Assembly (NCBI GenBank): GCA_903970455.1
Contig: CAJCIW010000186.1
Coordinates: 1-6,438, forward strand
DNA from: Verrucomicrobiota bacterium
Lineage (GTDB): Bacteria > Chlamydiota > Chlamydiia > Chlamydiales > Rhabdochlamydiaceae
DNA: 6,438 nt
Direction of reading: 5' to 3'
Below the pieces are notes generated by a model that was not told the DNA's origin, made no database searches, and worked only from the letters and a program-made list of their open reading frames with translations. This document shows positions 1 through 6,074 of the stretch, one piece after another. Position numbers and translations under genes: made by a program. Numbering within the stretch: position 1 is the stretch's first letter; every line of letters begins with the position of its first letter.

Positions 1-1319
1 TTCCCCTTTTGACGATGGGTAAGCTAGGCGATGCCTATGGGAGGAAAAAGCTATATCTTTGGGGCCTGGCTACAGCTCTTCTCGCTTCTGTGATTGGCGG
101 CTTTGCCACCCGGATAGAGTTTCTCATCGCCTGCATGGGCCTCTTTGGATTGGCCGGCTCAATGATCTTGCCGCTTTCTCAAGCTCTCCTCGTCCATCAA
201 TTTCCTGAACATCAAAAAGGAAAAGCAATCGCCATTTGGTCAATCTTTGCATCGTTGTCTCTTGCCTGCGGTCCGATTGTAAGCGGCTTGATTCTCAATT
301 GGCTGAATTGGCATTGGATCTATTGGATCGATATCCCCATCGTCGCCGTTGCTATCGGCATCGTTTATTTCTTCGTCGACCGAGAAAAAGAATTTCACAA
401 ACCCCATTGCGACTGGATCGGCGTCGGCTTGCTCGCTCTCATCGTCGGCTCTCTCATCATGAGCATCATGCAAGGCCCTACCTGGGGCTGGACCTCGCCT
501 GCCATCATCGCCCTTTTTGCTATATGGCTGATCAGCCTCACCATTTTCATTTTATTAGAACGGAAAACTAAAACGCCTCTCTTCCGTCCCAATCTCTTTT
601 CCAACCGCTGCTTTCTCTTCAGCGCGATTCCGAATGGATGCACCATCGGCTTTCTTTGGGTTGCAGTCTTTACCATTCCTCTCTACTTACAGAACGTACT
701 TCGATTTTCGCCACTTGAAACGGGATTTTGCCTCCTTCTGATCACCTTGCCTGTTTTCTTCTTCTCAGTCACCGTCGGCAAATGGTACCACAAGTGGGGA
801 GCGAAGCCCCTCATGCTCACAGGATTTGCTCTTTTTCTCATTGGATTTCTTCTCCAAGCTTTCATCCGTCCCAACTACTGGTCTCTCGGCATCGGCTGTT
901 TTACGATTGGTTTCGGCTGGGTCTTGACCTGGGGACCTTCCATCTCCAGTTCCCTTTCTTCAATTCCCCATCGCATCGCTGGCATCGCGTCGGGGATGTT
1001 CACAACCCTTCAGGAGCTTGGCGCCATTCTCTCTCTGGCCCTCGCTGGCGTTTTTTTTCGAATTAGCCAGCAAAAGCAGCTACAGCCTCACATGGATCTC
1101 ATCCATTCCACTCTCAATGCTTCTAAATCGGACACAAGCATTGATTCCCTCCTCTCCAACCCCGCCGCCGTGGAACAACTACTAGGACCAGCCGCACCCA
1201 TCCTCCCCTGGATTAACAATGCCTTCGTCGCCGGCTATGAAGCCACCTTTCAGTTTCTACTGGGCAGCTGCATAGTTGCCATTGTTCTGACCACTTTACT
1301 CCCCAAACACAAAGGCTAA
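1..1319 (+). CDS. MFS drug exporter, DHA2 (EmrB/QacA-like) family, 5' partial
   Basis: Inner-membrane proton-driven exporter of the major facilitator superfamily. The frame is open from the first base, so the true start lies upstream; the in-frame TTG at 9 and ATG at 15 fall inside the conserved loop and are not starts. The first visible residues carry MFS motif A (GKLGDAYGRKK), the loop between TM2 and TM3. About 60 N-terminal residues with TM1-2 are therefore missing. Around residues 88-110 (counted from 9) is motif C-like GPIVSGLIL followed by WHWIYWIDIP, the signature of the 14-TM DHA2 group. I count twelve further hydrophobic segments, which with the missing two gives 14. The C-terminus ends normally after the last TM (LPKHKG). 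The substrate cannot be read from sequence. It converges on radC with a 4-base overlap of the stop codons. Confidence 0.9.
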   Translation, partial: PLLTMGKLGDAYGRKKLYLWGLATALLASVIGGFATRIEFLIACMGLFGLAGSMILPLSQALLVHQFPEHQKGKAIAIWSIFASLSLACGPIVSGLILNWLNWHWIYWIDIPIVAVAIGIVYFFVDREKEFHKPHCDWIGVGLLALIVGSLIMSIMQGPTWGWTSPAIIALFAIWLISLTIFILLERKTKTPLFRPNLFSNRCFLFSAIPNGCTIGFLWVAVFTIPLYLQNVLRFSPLETGFCLLLITLPVFFFSVTVGKWYHKWGAKPLMLTGFALFLIGFLLQAFIRPNYWSLGIGCFTIGFGWVLTWGPSISSSLSSIPHRIAGIASGMFTTLQELGAILSLALAGVFFRISQQKQLQPHMDLIHSTLNASKSDTSIDSLLSNPAAVEQLLGPAAPILPWINNAFVAGYEATFQFLLGSCIVAIVLTTLLPKHKG

Positions 1320-2029
1320 TATCGATTTCTAGCCACGGACAAACCCCCTAGCTCGCGCAGGGAAACATACCGGTCGCGGCAAACGATCAGGTGATCATCG
1401 AGACCAATATTCATCACCTGCCCAGCTTGAGCAAGAGCTCTCGTTAAAGCGAAATCCGCCTGCGACGGCTTGGGATCGCCGCTGGGATGATTATGGGCAA
1501 TGATCAAACTATGCGCCTTGTAACGGACAGCAGGATAAAACACTTCGCGGGGATGCACCAAAACCTGGGAAAGAGTGCCCACTGCTACTTGTTCATAGTG
1601 GATCAAATTGCCGCGCACATCGCGCAAAATCACAAGCAGCACTTCTTGGGGAATATGTGCAATTTCCCCTTGCGCCAGTTCATAGGCTTCTTTTGCTGAA
1701 GAGATGAGACGTTTCTGAGAAGCAAGAGGTTTTCGACATTTAATGGCTATTGCAAAAACAGCCTTAAGCTGAATAGCCTTGGCTTTTCCTATTCCTTTAA
1801 TTTGCATGAGTTCTGAAACAGAAGCATCTAATAATTTTTCCAAACCCCCAAATGTTTCAAGAATTTCATGGGATAATTTGAGAACCGATTTTCCTTGCAT
1901 GCCACTTCCTAAAATGATTGCAATTAGCTCTGCAAGAGAAAGCACGGAAACACCTTCACGAGCTAGACGCTCTCTGGGACGCTCTTGTTCCGGCAAAGAT
2001 TTAATCCCTCTCGCTAAGGACAGTTCCAT
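1316..2029 (-). CDS. radC: RadC-family JAMM/MPN+ protein
   Basis: A 237-residue protein, the usual RadC length (about 225-235). It begins with the family block IKSLPEQERPRERL (about residues 9-22). A helix-hairpin-helix follows around 75-91 (MQIKGIGKAKAIQLKAV). The C-terminal MPN+ metal motif is AHNHPSGDPKPSQAD, with likely zinc ligands H179, H181 and D192 and a candidate catalytic Glu at 129. It ends with the typical DDHLIVCRDRYVSLRE. The frame stays open upstream to 2377, but that extension has no RadC homology and is antisense to the dprA relic. ATG 2029 is chosen because GGTGAG sits 7 bases before it and the homology starts there; ATG 2068 is an alternative with no good ribosome site. RadC was named for a repair phenotype, but its biochemical role is unsettled; the fold is that of a DNA-linked metalloprotease-like protein. 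Confidence 0.93.
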   Translation of the reverse strand: MELSLARGIKSLPEQERPRERLAREGVSVLSLAELIAIILGSGMQGKSVLKLSHEILETFGGLEKLLDASVSELMQIKGIGKAKAIQLKAVFAIAIKCRKPLASQKRLISSAKEAYELAQGEIAHIPQEVLLVILRDVRGNLIHYEQVAVGTLSQVLVHPREVFYPAVRYKAHSLIIAHNHPSGDPKPSQADFALTRALAQAGQVMNIGLDDHLIVCRDRYVSLRELGGLSVARNRY

Positions 2030-2087
2030 GTAATTTCTCACCGATGATGCCGTTTTCTGGGTTAACATATTTTTACGAAAATTTGAA

Positions 2088-2115
2088 AATAAAGCAAGGC
2101 GATATCCTTTGACAA
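2088..2115 (-). promoter_or_regulatory. Candidate radC promoter
   Basis: On the minus strand, TTGTCA (2110-2115, 5/6 to the -35 consensus) is followed after 16 bases by TTTATT (2088-2093, 4/6 to the -10 consensus). Transcription would start near 2080, about 50 bases ahead of the chosen radC ATG. The region is AT-rich, so a chance match is possible. Confidence 0.3.
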
Positions 2116-2158
2116 TAATGGCTTTTGCCGAAGATATTTTAGCTAGCCAGCTAATCAC

Positions 2159-2359
2159 ATGAGTTATCCCATACTCTCCCCTTTCGAGGAAAAAGATACC
2201 CGTTATCCTCTGGAAATCCTTTACTATCAGGGGAATTGGGGATTCGCGAATCGTCCCAGTGTTGCAAGCGTTGGCACTCGAACTCCTACTGCTAAAGGGA
2301 TTGAAAGAACCCGATCGCTTGTAAAGAAACTCGTCGCTGATGAATTTGTCATTACCTAA
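2159..2359 (+). pseudogene. DprA-like (DNA-processing/Smf) N-terminal remnant
   Basis: A 66-codon frame matching the start of short DprA-like proteins: the lead SYPILSPFEEK, then LEILYYQGN, then the first Rossmann strand and loop SVASVGTRTPTAKG, then a helix ERTRSLVKKLVADEFVI. In DprA the next segment should be the VSGLA-x-GID nucleotide-fold motif and another 150 or more residues. Here a TAA follows directly after FVIT, so the DNA-binding core is lost. DprA loads RecA on incoming single-stranded DNA during transformation; shorter DprA-like homologues also occur in accessory loci. No ribosome site precedes ATG 2159. It lies divergent from radC and about 60 bases before the HigBA-like promoter. 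I call it a relic; a small expressed fragment cannot be excluded. Confidence 0.7.
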
Positions 2360-2417
2360 ATGATCGTTGGGAGGCATTTTGATATCAGGGATACTACAAG
2401 AAGGCTCAGATGTCTAG

Positions 2418-2446
2418 TTGACAGAATGTATCAGATTTGATACATT
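2418..2446 (+). promoter_or_regulatory. Promoter of the HigBA-like operon
   Basis: TTGACA (2418-2423) is a perfect sigma70-class -35 box. After exactly 17 bases comes TACATT (2441-2446), 4/6 to TATAAT. The predicted start is near 2453, giving a leader of about 11 bases before ATG 2464. The spacer and -10 are covered by a perfect inverted repeat, which points to autorepression. Confidence 0.75.
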
Positions 2447-2447
2447 C
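2424..2447. promoter_or_regulatory. Operator: perfect 10-bp inverted repeat
   Basis: GAATGTATCA (2424-2433), a 4-base spacer GATT, then TGATACATTC (2438-2447), the exact reverse complement. It fills the promoter spacer and the -10 box, so binding would block RNA polymerase. A dyad of this type suits a dimer of the XRE-type antitoxin encoded at 2810, the usual autoregulator of such modules. The binding partner is inferred. Confidence 0.75.
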
Positions 2448-2463
2448 AGGAAAAAGGTTCGAT

Positions 2464-2823
2464 ATGTTGCTAGTCCCGAAACTGAGGGTACGTTTTTTTG
2501 CTACTGAAAACGGAAAAGAACCGGTCAAAGAATGGCTAAAAGAATTAACGAAAATTGAACGAAAAACCATTGGGAATGATATCAAAACTGTTCAGTTTGG
2601 TTGGCCCTTAGGAATGCCTCTTGTAAAAAATATAGGACAAGGCCTTTGGGAGGTAAGGAGCACCATTCCGAATGGAATAGCTCGGGTGCTCTTTGTAGCT
2701 AAAGCTGGCGAAATGATTCTTTTGCACGGGATTATTAAGAAAACTAATAAACTGCTTCCTCAAGAGAAGGCACTAGCTCTAAAAAGATTAAAGCTATGGG
2801 AGAATCAAAATGAAAAAAAATAA
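2464..2823 (+). CDS. RelE/HigB-type toxin, phage Gp49-like family
   Basis: A 119-residue protein of the Gp49-like/HigB family, type II TA toxins related to RelE that usually cleave mRNA at the ribosome. Visible family blocks: VRFFATENGKEPVKEWL (about residues 8-24), FGWPLGMPLVK (45-55), GLWEVRS (60-66), RVLF (74-77) and LLHGIIKKTNKL (86-97), whose basic residues are typical of the RNA-cleaving surface. The length is normal and no disruption is seen. ATG 2464 is preferred over the in-frame TTG at 2437: it has AAAAAGG six bases upstream, whereas the TTG sits inside the operator and upstream of the predicted transcript start. It is the first gene of a toxin-first operon, and its 3' end overlaps the antitoxin start by 14 bases, implying translational coupling. 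Its RNA target preference cannot be read. Confidence 0.9.
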   Translation: MLLVPKLRVRFFATENGKEPVKEWLKELTKIERKTIGNDIKTVQFGWPLGMPLVKNIGQGLWEVRSTIPNGIARVLFVAKAGEMILLHGIIKKTNKLLPQEKALALKRLKLWENQNEKK

Positions 2824-3091
2824 ACACACCGGATCAGATTTTGATGATTTCCTCAAAGAAGAGGGAATCCTCGAAGAATGCACAGCTGAGGCTGTCAAAA
2901 GGGTCATTGCATTTCAATTAGAGCAAGAAATGAAAAAGCAGAAAATTACAAAGTCTCAATTTGCAAAAATGCTCAAAACAAGCAGAGCTGCCATCGATCG
3001 TATTTTAGATCCCAACAAAAGCTGTAGTTTGAAATCGCTTGTGATGGCAGTTACCGCACTGGGTAAGCATTTAGAGATTAGGATTGCTTAA
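2810..3091 (+). CDS. HigA-like antitoxin with XRE-type helix-turn-helix
   Basis: A 93-residue partner of the upstream toxin. Residues 1-40 form a charged, probably helical N-terminal part (FDDFLKEEGILEECTAEAVK) that likely contacts the toxin. A Cro/C1-type helix-turn-helix follows at about 45-67: KITKSQFAKMLKTSRAAIDR, then DPNKSCSLKSL and the closing helix VMAVTALGKHLEIRI. It should neutralise the toxin and repress the operon at the inverted repeat 2424-2447. ATG 2810 lies 14 bases inside the toxin gene, with GGGAG about 8 bases upstream. The frame is intact. The last 21 bases overlap, on the opposite strand, the end of the degraded Doc locus. No terminator follows. Confidence 0.88.
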   Translation: MKKNKHTGSDFDDFLKEEGILEECTAEAVKRVIAFQLEQEMKKQKITKSQFAKMLKTSRAAIDRILDPNKSCSLKSLVMAVTALGKHLEIRIA

Positions 3092-3431
3092 GTTTGTTTT
3101 TAGAAGCACGCAATGGCCATCTTGAAGCACAAAGAGTCTTCTTAAGTCAAAAAAGACGATTATACGGTTCAAGTGAGCTTTTTTTGTCCTGTTGAAAAAC
3201 TCGAAAGAAATTGCAACAACTTTAGAACAGAAGAAAAGCCTTATAAAAAGTATAGGCCGCCGCTTTGTCATAAATGGAAGGACAAAGATCGTGACCGAAC
3301 GCAGCTGTTTGTGGCATGAGAACGGAAGAATGGAGAAGATTAATATCTCTTATTCCTTTTAGTCCCCCATAACGCTGCAACATTTCATTGTGAATTTCAA
3401 TGACTTGTTCAACTGTAAAAAACTCTATCAC
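3071..3431 (-). pseudogene. Doc/Fic-type toxin, frameshifted
   Basis: The first 69 codons, from GTG 3431, read as the N-terminal half of a Doc (death-on-curing, Fic-fold) toxin: FFTVEQVIEIHNEMLQRYGG, then GIRDINLLHSSVLMPQ, then FGHDLCPSIYDKAAAYTFY. A TAA at 3222-3224 ends the frame just before the expected Fic core HPFxDGNKR. In another minus frame (3271-3071) SFEFFNRTKK (3208-3179), then AHLN and IIVFFDL, line up without gaps to that core and its following helix. The catalytic His and the Asp/Glu would read Phe and Asn. The spacing between AAAY and this core is about 25 bases longer than usual, which fits an insertion plus frameshift. Intact Doc phosphorylates EF-Tu; this copy should be inactive. 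The GTG overlaps the antitoxin stop by 4 bases (GTGA). The N-terminal assignment is firm; the downstream alignment is by eye only. Confidence 0.65.
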
Positions 3432-3688
3432 TTGTCGGCCAATTTTCTGAGAACGTCGTCGTTTTCATCGGCAACGGATTTTAGTATTTTTTTAAATTTA
3501 TTTTCACTTAAATTTGTGCGCTTAACTTCTTCAATCTCCGCATTTTTGCAGAGGGACTCTATGACATATTCACGCATGCTGATCCCTTTTTTTGCAGCGA
3601 GCATTTTTAGATAAGCGTGTTGTTCCGCTGGAAAATCTATCGTTAAACGTACTAGCTTTCCTTCTTGAGAACGCTTTTGCTGCTTCAT
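3428..3688 (-). CDS. Ribbon-helix-helix-like antitoxin of the Doc locus
   Basis: An 86-residue protein with the build of an RHH/CopG-like antitoxin: a basic start, a strand VRLTIDFP (13-20), helix AEQHAYLKMLAAKKG (21-35), helix ISMREYVIESLCKNAE (36-51), then a charged tail ENKFKKILKSVADENDDVL (62-80) of the kind that wraps the toxin. Chlamydial homologues are, to my recollection, annotated as hypothetical or antitoxin. The start ATG 3688 has an ideal AGGAGA six bases upstream. The stop TGA overlaps the doc GTG (GTGA), indicating translational coupling. It probably represses its own promoter just upstream. The frame is intact although the partner toxin is broken. RHH with Doc is less usual than Phd with Doc. 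Confidence 0.8.
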   Translation of the reverse strand: MKQQKRSQEGKLVRLTIDFPAEQHAYLKMLAAKKGISMREYVIESLCKNAEIEEVKRTNLSENKFKKILKSVADENDDVLRKLADK

Positions 3689-3691
3689 CGT

Positions 3692-3741
3692 TTTTCTCCT
3701 GAATTTACCTTAATTCTACCGTAAACACGGAAATAAGGCAA
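3692..3741 (-). promoter_or_regulatory. Promoter, operator and SD of the antitoxin-doc operon
   Basis: On the minus strand TTGCCT (3736-3741, 4/6), a 17-base spacer and TAGAAT (3713-3718, 5/6) form a good promoter. Overlapping the -10 is an imperfect palindrome, GAATTTACCTTAATTC (3701-3716, 12 of 16 positions paired), which also reads as two GGTA-x-AATT-like half sites about 11 bases apart, as RHH repressors often use. The strong AGGAGA ribosome site lies at 3695-3700. The promoter begins only about 20 bases past the hflX stop, with no terminator between, so hflX read-through is possible. Confidence 0.55.
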
Positions 3742-3763
3742 CATCCACCCAAAGCTTTAATCT

Positions 3764-5077
3764 TTAACTATTTAAGAGAAAAGGCTGTATTTTATATTCC
3801 AATCTTGCAGGGATCTCGACTTGGATCAAGATATCGTTCTCTTCATATTCACATCTGATCACGCGGCCCTCGCGCATGAGCTCGCTGACTAGGGCATAAT
3901 GACTTTGCGGGATCCTTGCTTTTACGATTTTTCGGAGAAGGGAGATCTCCTTGATCATCAATTGTAAAAGCTCGTCGATCCCTGTGCCTTCCGTTGCAGA
4001 GATGGCAACCGTTTTGGGGTACTTGACCCGAAACTTTGCTGCAATGACAGGGTTTGGGCACTGATCGATTTTGTTGAGGATGGTGATCATCGGATGTTTT
4101 TCAGCACCGAGCTCTTTCAGGACGAGCATCGATTCTTCCGCTTGAGATTCGGCGAGAGGGTGGCTGACATCGATCAGGTGGAGAAGGATATCTGTGTGGA
4201 CAGCTTCTTCCAAGGTGCTTTTAAAGGCTGCGACAACAGTGTGGGGAATCTTCCGAATAAAGCCCACCGTATCGATGAGAAGGATCTCTTGCTTATTGGG
4301 CAGAGAAAATTTGCGCGTCGTCGTGTCGAGAGTGGCAAAGAGTTTATCTTCGACGAGGACCTCTGCGTGCGTCAAAGCCTTGAGCAAAGTCGATTTTCCG
4401 GCATTGGTATAACCGACGATAGCAAAAGTAGGGATGCCTGTCCTCAATCGTAAGCTGCGCTGGGTTTGCCGTTGTTCGACGACCTGTTCGATTTCTTCAT
4501 TTAGGCGGTCGATCTGACGGCGCAAAATCCTGCGGTCGATTTCGATTTGCTTTTCCCCTTCTCCTTTGAGATAAGCGCCTCCGCCGGCAGTAGCTGTTTG
4601 GCGGGAAAGGTGGGTCCACATTCTTTTCAAACGAGGAAATTGGTATTTGACCTTGGCAAGTTCGATTTGCAGACGCGCCTCGCGCGTTTTAGCGCGTTGG
4701 GCGAAGACTTCGATGATTAGCTCGGTGCGGTCGATGACAGGGCGCTGGAAAATTTTTTCGAGGTTGCGCTGTTGATGAGGGGAGATCTCGTCATCGAAGA
4801 TCACGACACCGGCCTCAAGTTGGTTTGCGGCAATCTTTAACTCTTCCAGTTTGCCGGATCCCAGATAGGCTGCCGAGTCGAGTTTTTTGATGGGGCAAGC
4901 AATTTTACCCACAGTTTTCAGCCCATACGTGTCGCATAACCGTTCCAATTCATCCAGACAGTCGTCGCAACCCTTTATATCCGTTCCGGATCTGTAAGCG
5001 CCGATGAGTAGGGCTTTGCTCATAGCCTTGAGCTGAAATGGCTGCATCTGCTGTTCTTTCTTTTTTTCTTCGATCAT
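3764..5077 (-). CDS. hflX: Ribosome-associated GTPase HflX
   Basis: A 437-residue protein of the HflX family (Obg-HflX superfamily), which binds the 50S subunit and splits or rescues stalled or hibernating 70S ribosomes. Order: N-terminal domain about 20-118 (KALLIGAYRSG, LGSGKLEEL, VVIFDDEISPHQQRNLE); helical hairpin about 119-205 with RQTATAGGGAYLKGEGEKQIE, whose glycine-rich loop is a family hallmark; G domain about 215-380 with G1 GYTNAGKST (222-230), G2 TLDTT (249-253), G3 DTVGF (269-273), G4 NKID (335-338) and G5 SATEGTG (360-366); then a short C-terminal domain. All GTPase motifs are intact. ATG 5077 has AGGA 8 bases upstream, overlapping the stop of the phnP-like gene, so the two are cotranscribed with a 9-base gap. 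ATG codons at residues 11 and 19 are weaker alternatives. Confidence 0.97.
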   Translation of the reverse strand: MIEEKKKEQQMQPFQLKAMSKALLIGAYRSGTDIKGCDDCLDELERLCDTYGLKTVGKIACPIKKLDSAAYLGSGKLEELKIAANQLEAGVVIFDDEISPHQQRNLEKIFQRPVIDRTELIIEVFAQRAKTREARLQIELAKVKYQFPRLKRMWTHLSRQTATAGGGAYLKGEGEKQIEIDRRILRRQIDRLNEEIEQVVEQRQTQRSLRLRTGIPTFAIVGYTNAGKSTLLKALTHAEVLVEDKLFATLDTTTRKFSLPNKQEILLIDTVGFIRKIPHTVVAAFKSTLEEAVHTDILLHLIDVSHPLAESQAEESMLVLKELGAEKHPMITILNKIDQCPNPVIAAKFRVKYPKTVAISATEGTGIDELLQLMIKEISLLRKIVKARIPQSHYALVSELMREGRVIRCEYEENDILIQVEIPARLEYKIQPFLLNS

Positions 5078-5086
5078 CCGTTTTTC

Positions 5087-5869
5087 CTAAATTTGAAAGG
5101 GAACCTCTAAGCCGTCGTAACTCATACGTACTTCCGGAGGAAGAAGCGCATTGGCCGCGGCATATTCTAAATCATGCGAGATGTGGGTAAGATAAGTGAT
5201 TTTTGCCGATGTGCGCTTTGAAAAAGCAACGGCTTCCTCGAGGCTGAAATGCATCTTGGTCGGAACTTGGCGCAAGGCGCTAAGAACGAGAATTTCGATT
5301 CCTTTAAGCGATTTGAAGATTTGGTCGGTATATTCCCGGATATCCGAGACATAGGCAAAATTACCCACCCGAAAGCCTGTCACCTTCATCAACTGCTGAG
5401 AATAGGAAAAATAAGCGATGGGAATCCCTTCTACAGTAAAGCTCCCAAAATCATCCGGCAAAATGTGAAAATCAAGCTGGGCCGAAAAGCTTTTCCCCTC
5501 GGCATTGGGATTGAGCAAATAATGATAGCGGAACTTCACTTCATCGTAAGTTTGTTGAGATAGAAAACAGGCAAGCTTCTTCTTTTCTAAAAAATAATAA
5601 GCCCGCAAATCATCGATCCCTCCAAGATGATCGGCATGGGCATGGGTCAGCAAAACGGCATCGAGATGGTTGATCCGATGTTTCAATGCCTGCATACGAA
5701 AATCGGGCCCCACATCAATCAGAAAGTTTTTATCCCCTACCTTAATCAGTCCAGCAGAACGCTGCCGTTTATTAAGAGTCGAATCAGATTGGCAGACGAC
5801 GCAGCCGCAGCCAATCATCGGAATCCCCGACGACCCTCCTGTCCCCAAAAAAAGAAAACACGCCCCCAT
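5087..5869 (-). CDS. PhnP-like metallo-beta-lactamase-fold phosphodiesterase
   Basis: A 260-residue metal-dependent hydrolase. Starting from ATG 5869, FLFLGTGGSSGIP opens the fold. GCGCVVC (Cys21, 23 and 26) matches the cysteine cluster that holds an extra structural zinc in E. coli PhnP. The metal-site motif THAHADHLGG gives H76, H78, D80 and H81; further ligands are probably D176 (AYVSDI) and H229/H232 (THISHDLEY), with MSYDGLEV near the end. PhnP itself is a cyclic phosphodiesterase of phosphonate breakdown, but no phn genes are seen here, so the substrate is unknown. The frame is open to a TTG at 5887. ATG 5869 is preferred because GGAG lies 5 bases upstream and family proteins start just ahead of FLGTGG. 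It is the first gene of a two-gene operon with hflX. Confidence 0.9.
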   Translation of the reverse strand: MGACFLFLGTGGSSGIPMIGCGCVVCQSDSTLNKRQRSAGLIKVGDKNFLIDVGPDFRMQALKHRINHLDAVLLTHAHADHLGGIDDLRAYYFLEKKKLACFLSQQTYDEVKFRYHYLLNPNAEGKSFSAQLDFHILPDDFGSFTVEGIPIAYFSYSQQLMKVTGFRVGNFAYVSDIREYTDQIFKSLKGIEILVLSALRQVPTKMHFSLEEAVAFSKRTSAKITYLTHISHDLEYAAANALLPPEVRMSYDGLEVPFQI

Positions 5870-6074
5870 ACCCACTCCAAAACACAAATATGTCGGAAAT
5901 CAAGAAAAAAGACTAGAAGCCATTCCTATACTGCCCCGCTCAATTTACGCAAACCACTAATTAACATTAATTTACAAACAAAACCCTCCGAGATAAATAC
6001 TTTTTAATTAAACGGTTTCCTTGATACTATATGAATTAAATAAAAAAAATTATGCGCGTTATAGGAGATAATAC
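5870..6074. other. AT-rich intergenic region between divergent genes
   Basis: This stretch has no credible gene and must carry the start signals of the phnP-like/hflX operon (minus) and of the gene at 6075 (plus). Minus-strand candidate: TTTGCG (5948-5953), 17 bases, TATAGG (5925-5930); this is weak. Plus-strand candidate: TTGATA (6021-6026), followed by an A-rich stretch with AAAAAT at 6045-6050 as a poor -10; also weak. TTAATT runs and a TTTAATTAAA palindrome near 6003 reflect base composition. I see no convincing hairpin or riboswitch. Confidence 0.4.
6063..6067 (+). promoter_or_regulatory. Shine-Dalgarno AGGAG for the gene at 6075
   Basis: A full AGGAG lies 7 bases ahead of ATG 6075, the best-placed ribosome site on this strand of the region. 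It is the main reason for accepting this start for a protein without recognisable homology. Confidence 0.8.

Noticed and set aside
1..17. TTG 9 or ATG 15 as the true start of the exporter.
   Set aside because: Both fall at MFS motif A between TM2 and TM3; a start there would remove two membrane segments, and the frame is open to the window edge.
2030..2377. An N-terminal extension of RadC of 116 codons.
   Set aside because: RadC proteins are about 230 residues and homology starts at ATG 2029, which has its own SD. The extension is antisense to the DprA-like fragment.
3136..3157. Imperfect hairpin GTCTTCTT / AAAAAGAC after the HigA-like gene.
   Set aside because: The stem is AT-rich with a mismatch and is not followed by a T run; it is too weak to call a terminator.
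3082..3189. A plus-strand frame reading FLEARNGHLEAQRVFLSQ, which looks like part of an ankyrin repeat.
   Set aside because: It is only about 35 codons long with no start or ribosome site, and it lies antisense to the better supported Doc remnant. A single short resemblance is expected by chance.
4094..4453. A plus-strand open frame of 119 codons opposite hflX.
   Set aside because: It is the shadow of the highly conserved HflX GTPase domain; it has no ribosome site and no family resemblance.
5627..6007. A plus-strand open frame of 126 codons opposite the phnP-like gene.
   Set aside because: It is antisense to the metal-site region of a clear enzyme gene, has a low-complexity Arg/Lys/Pro/Thr composition, and has no SD.
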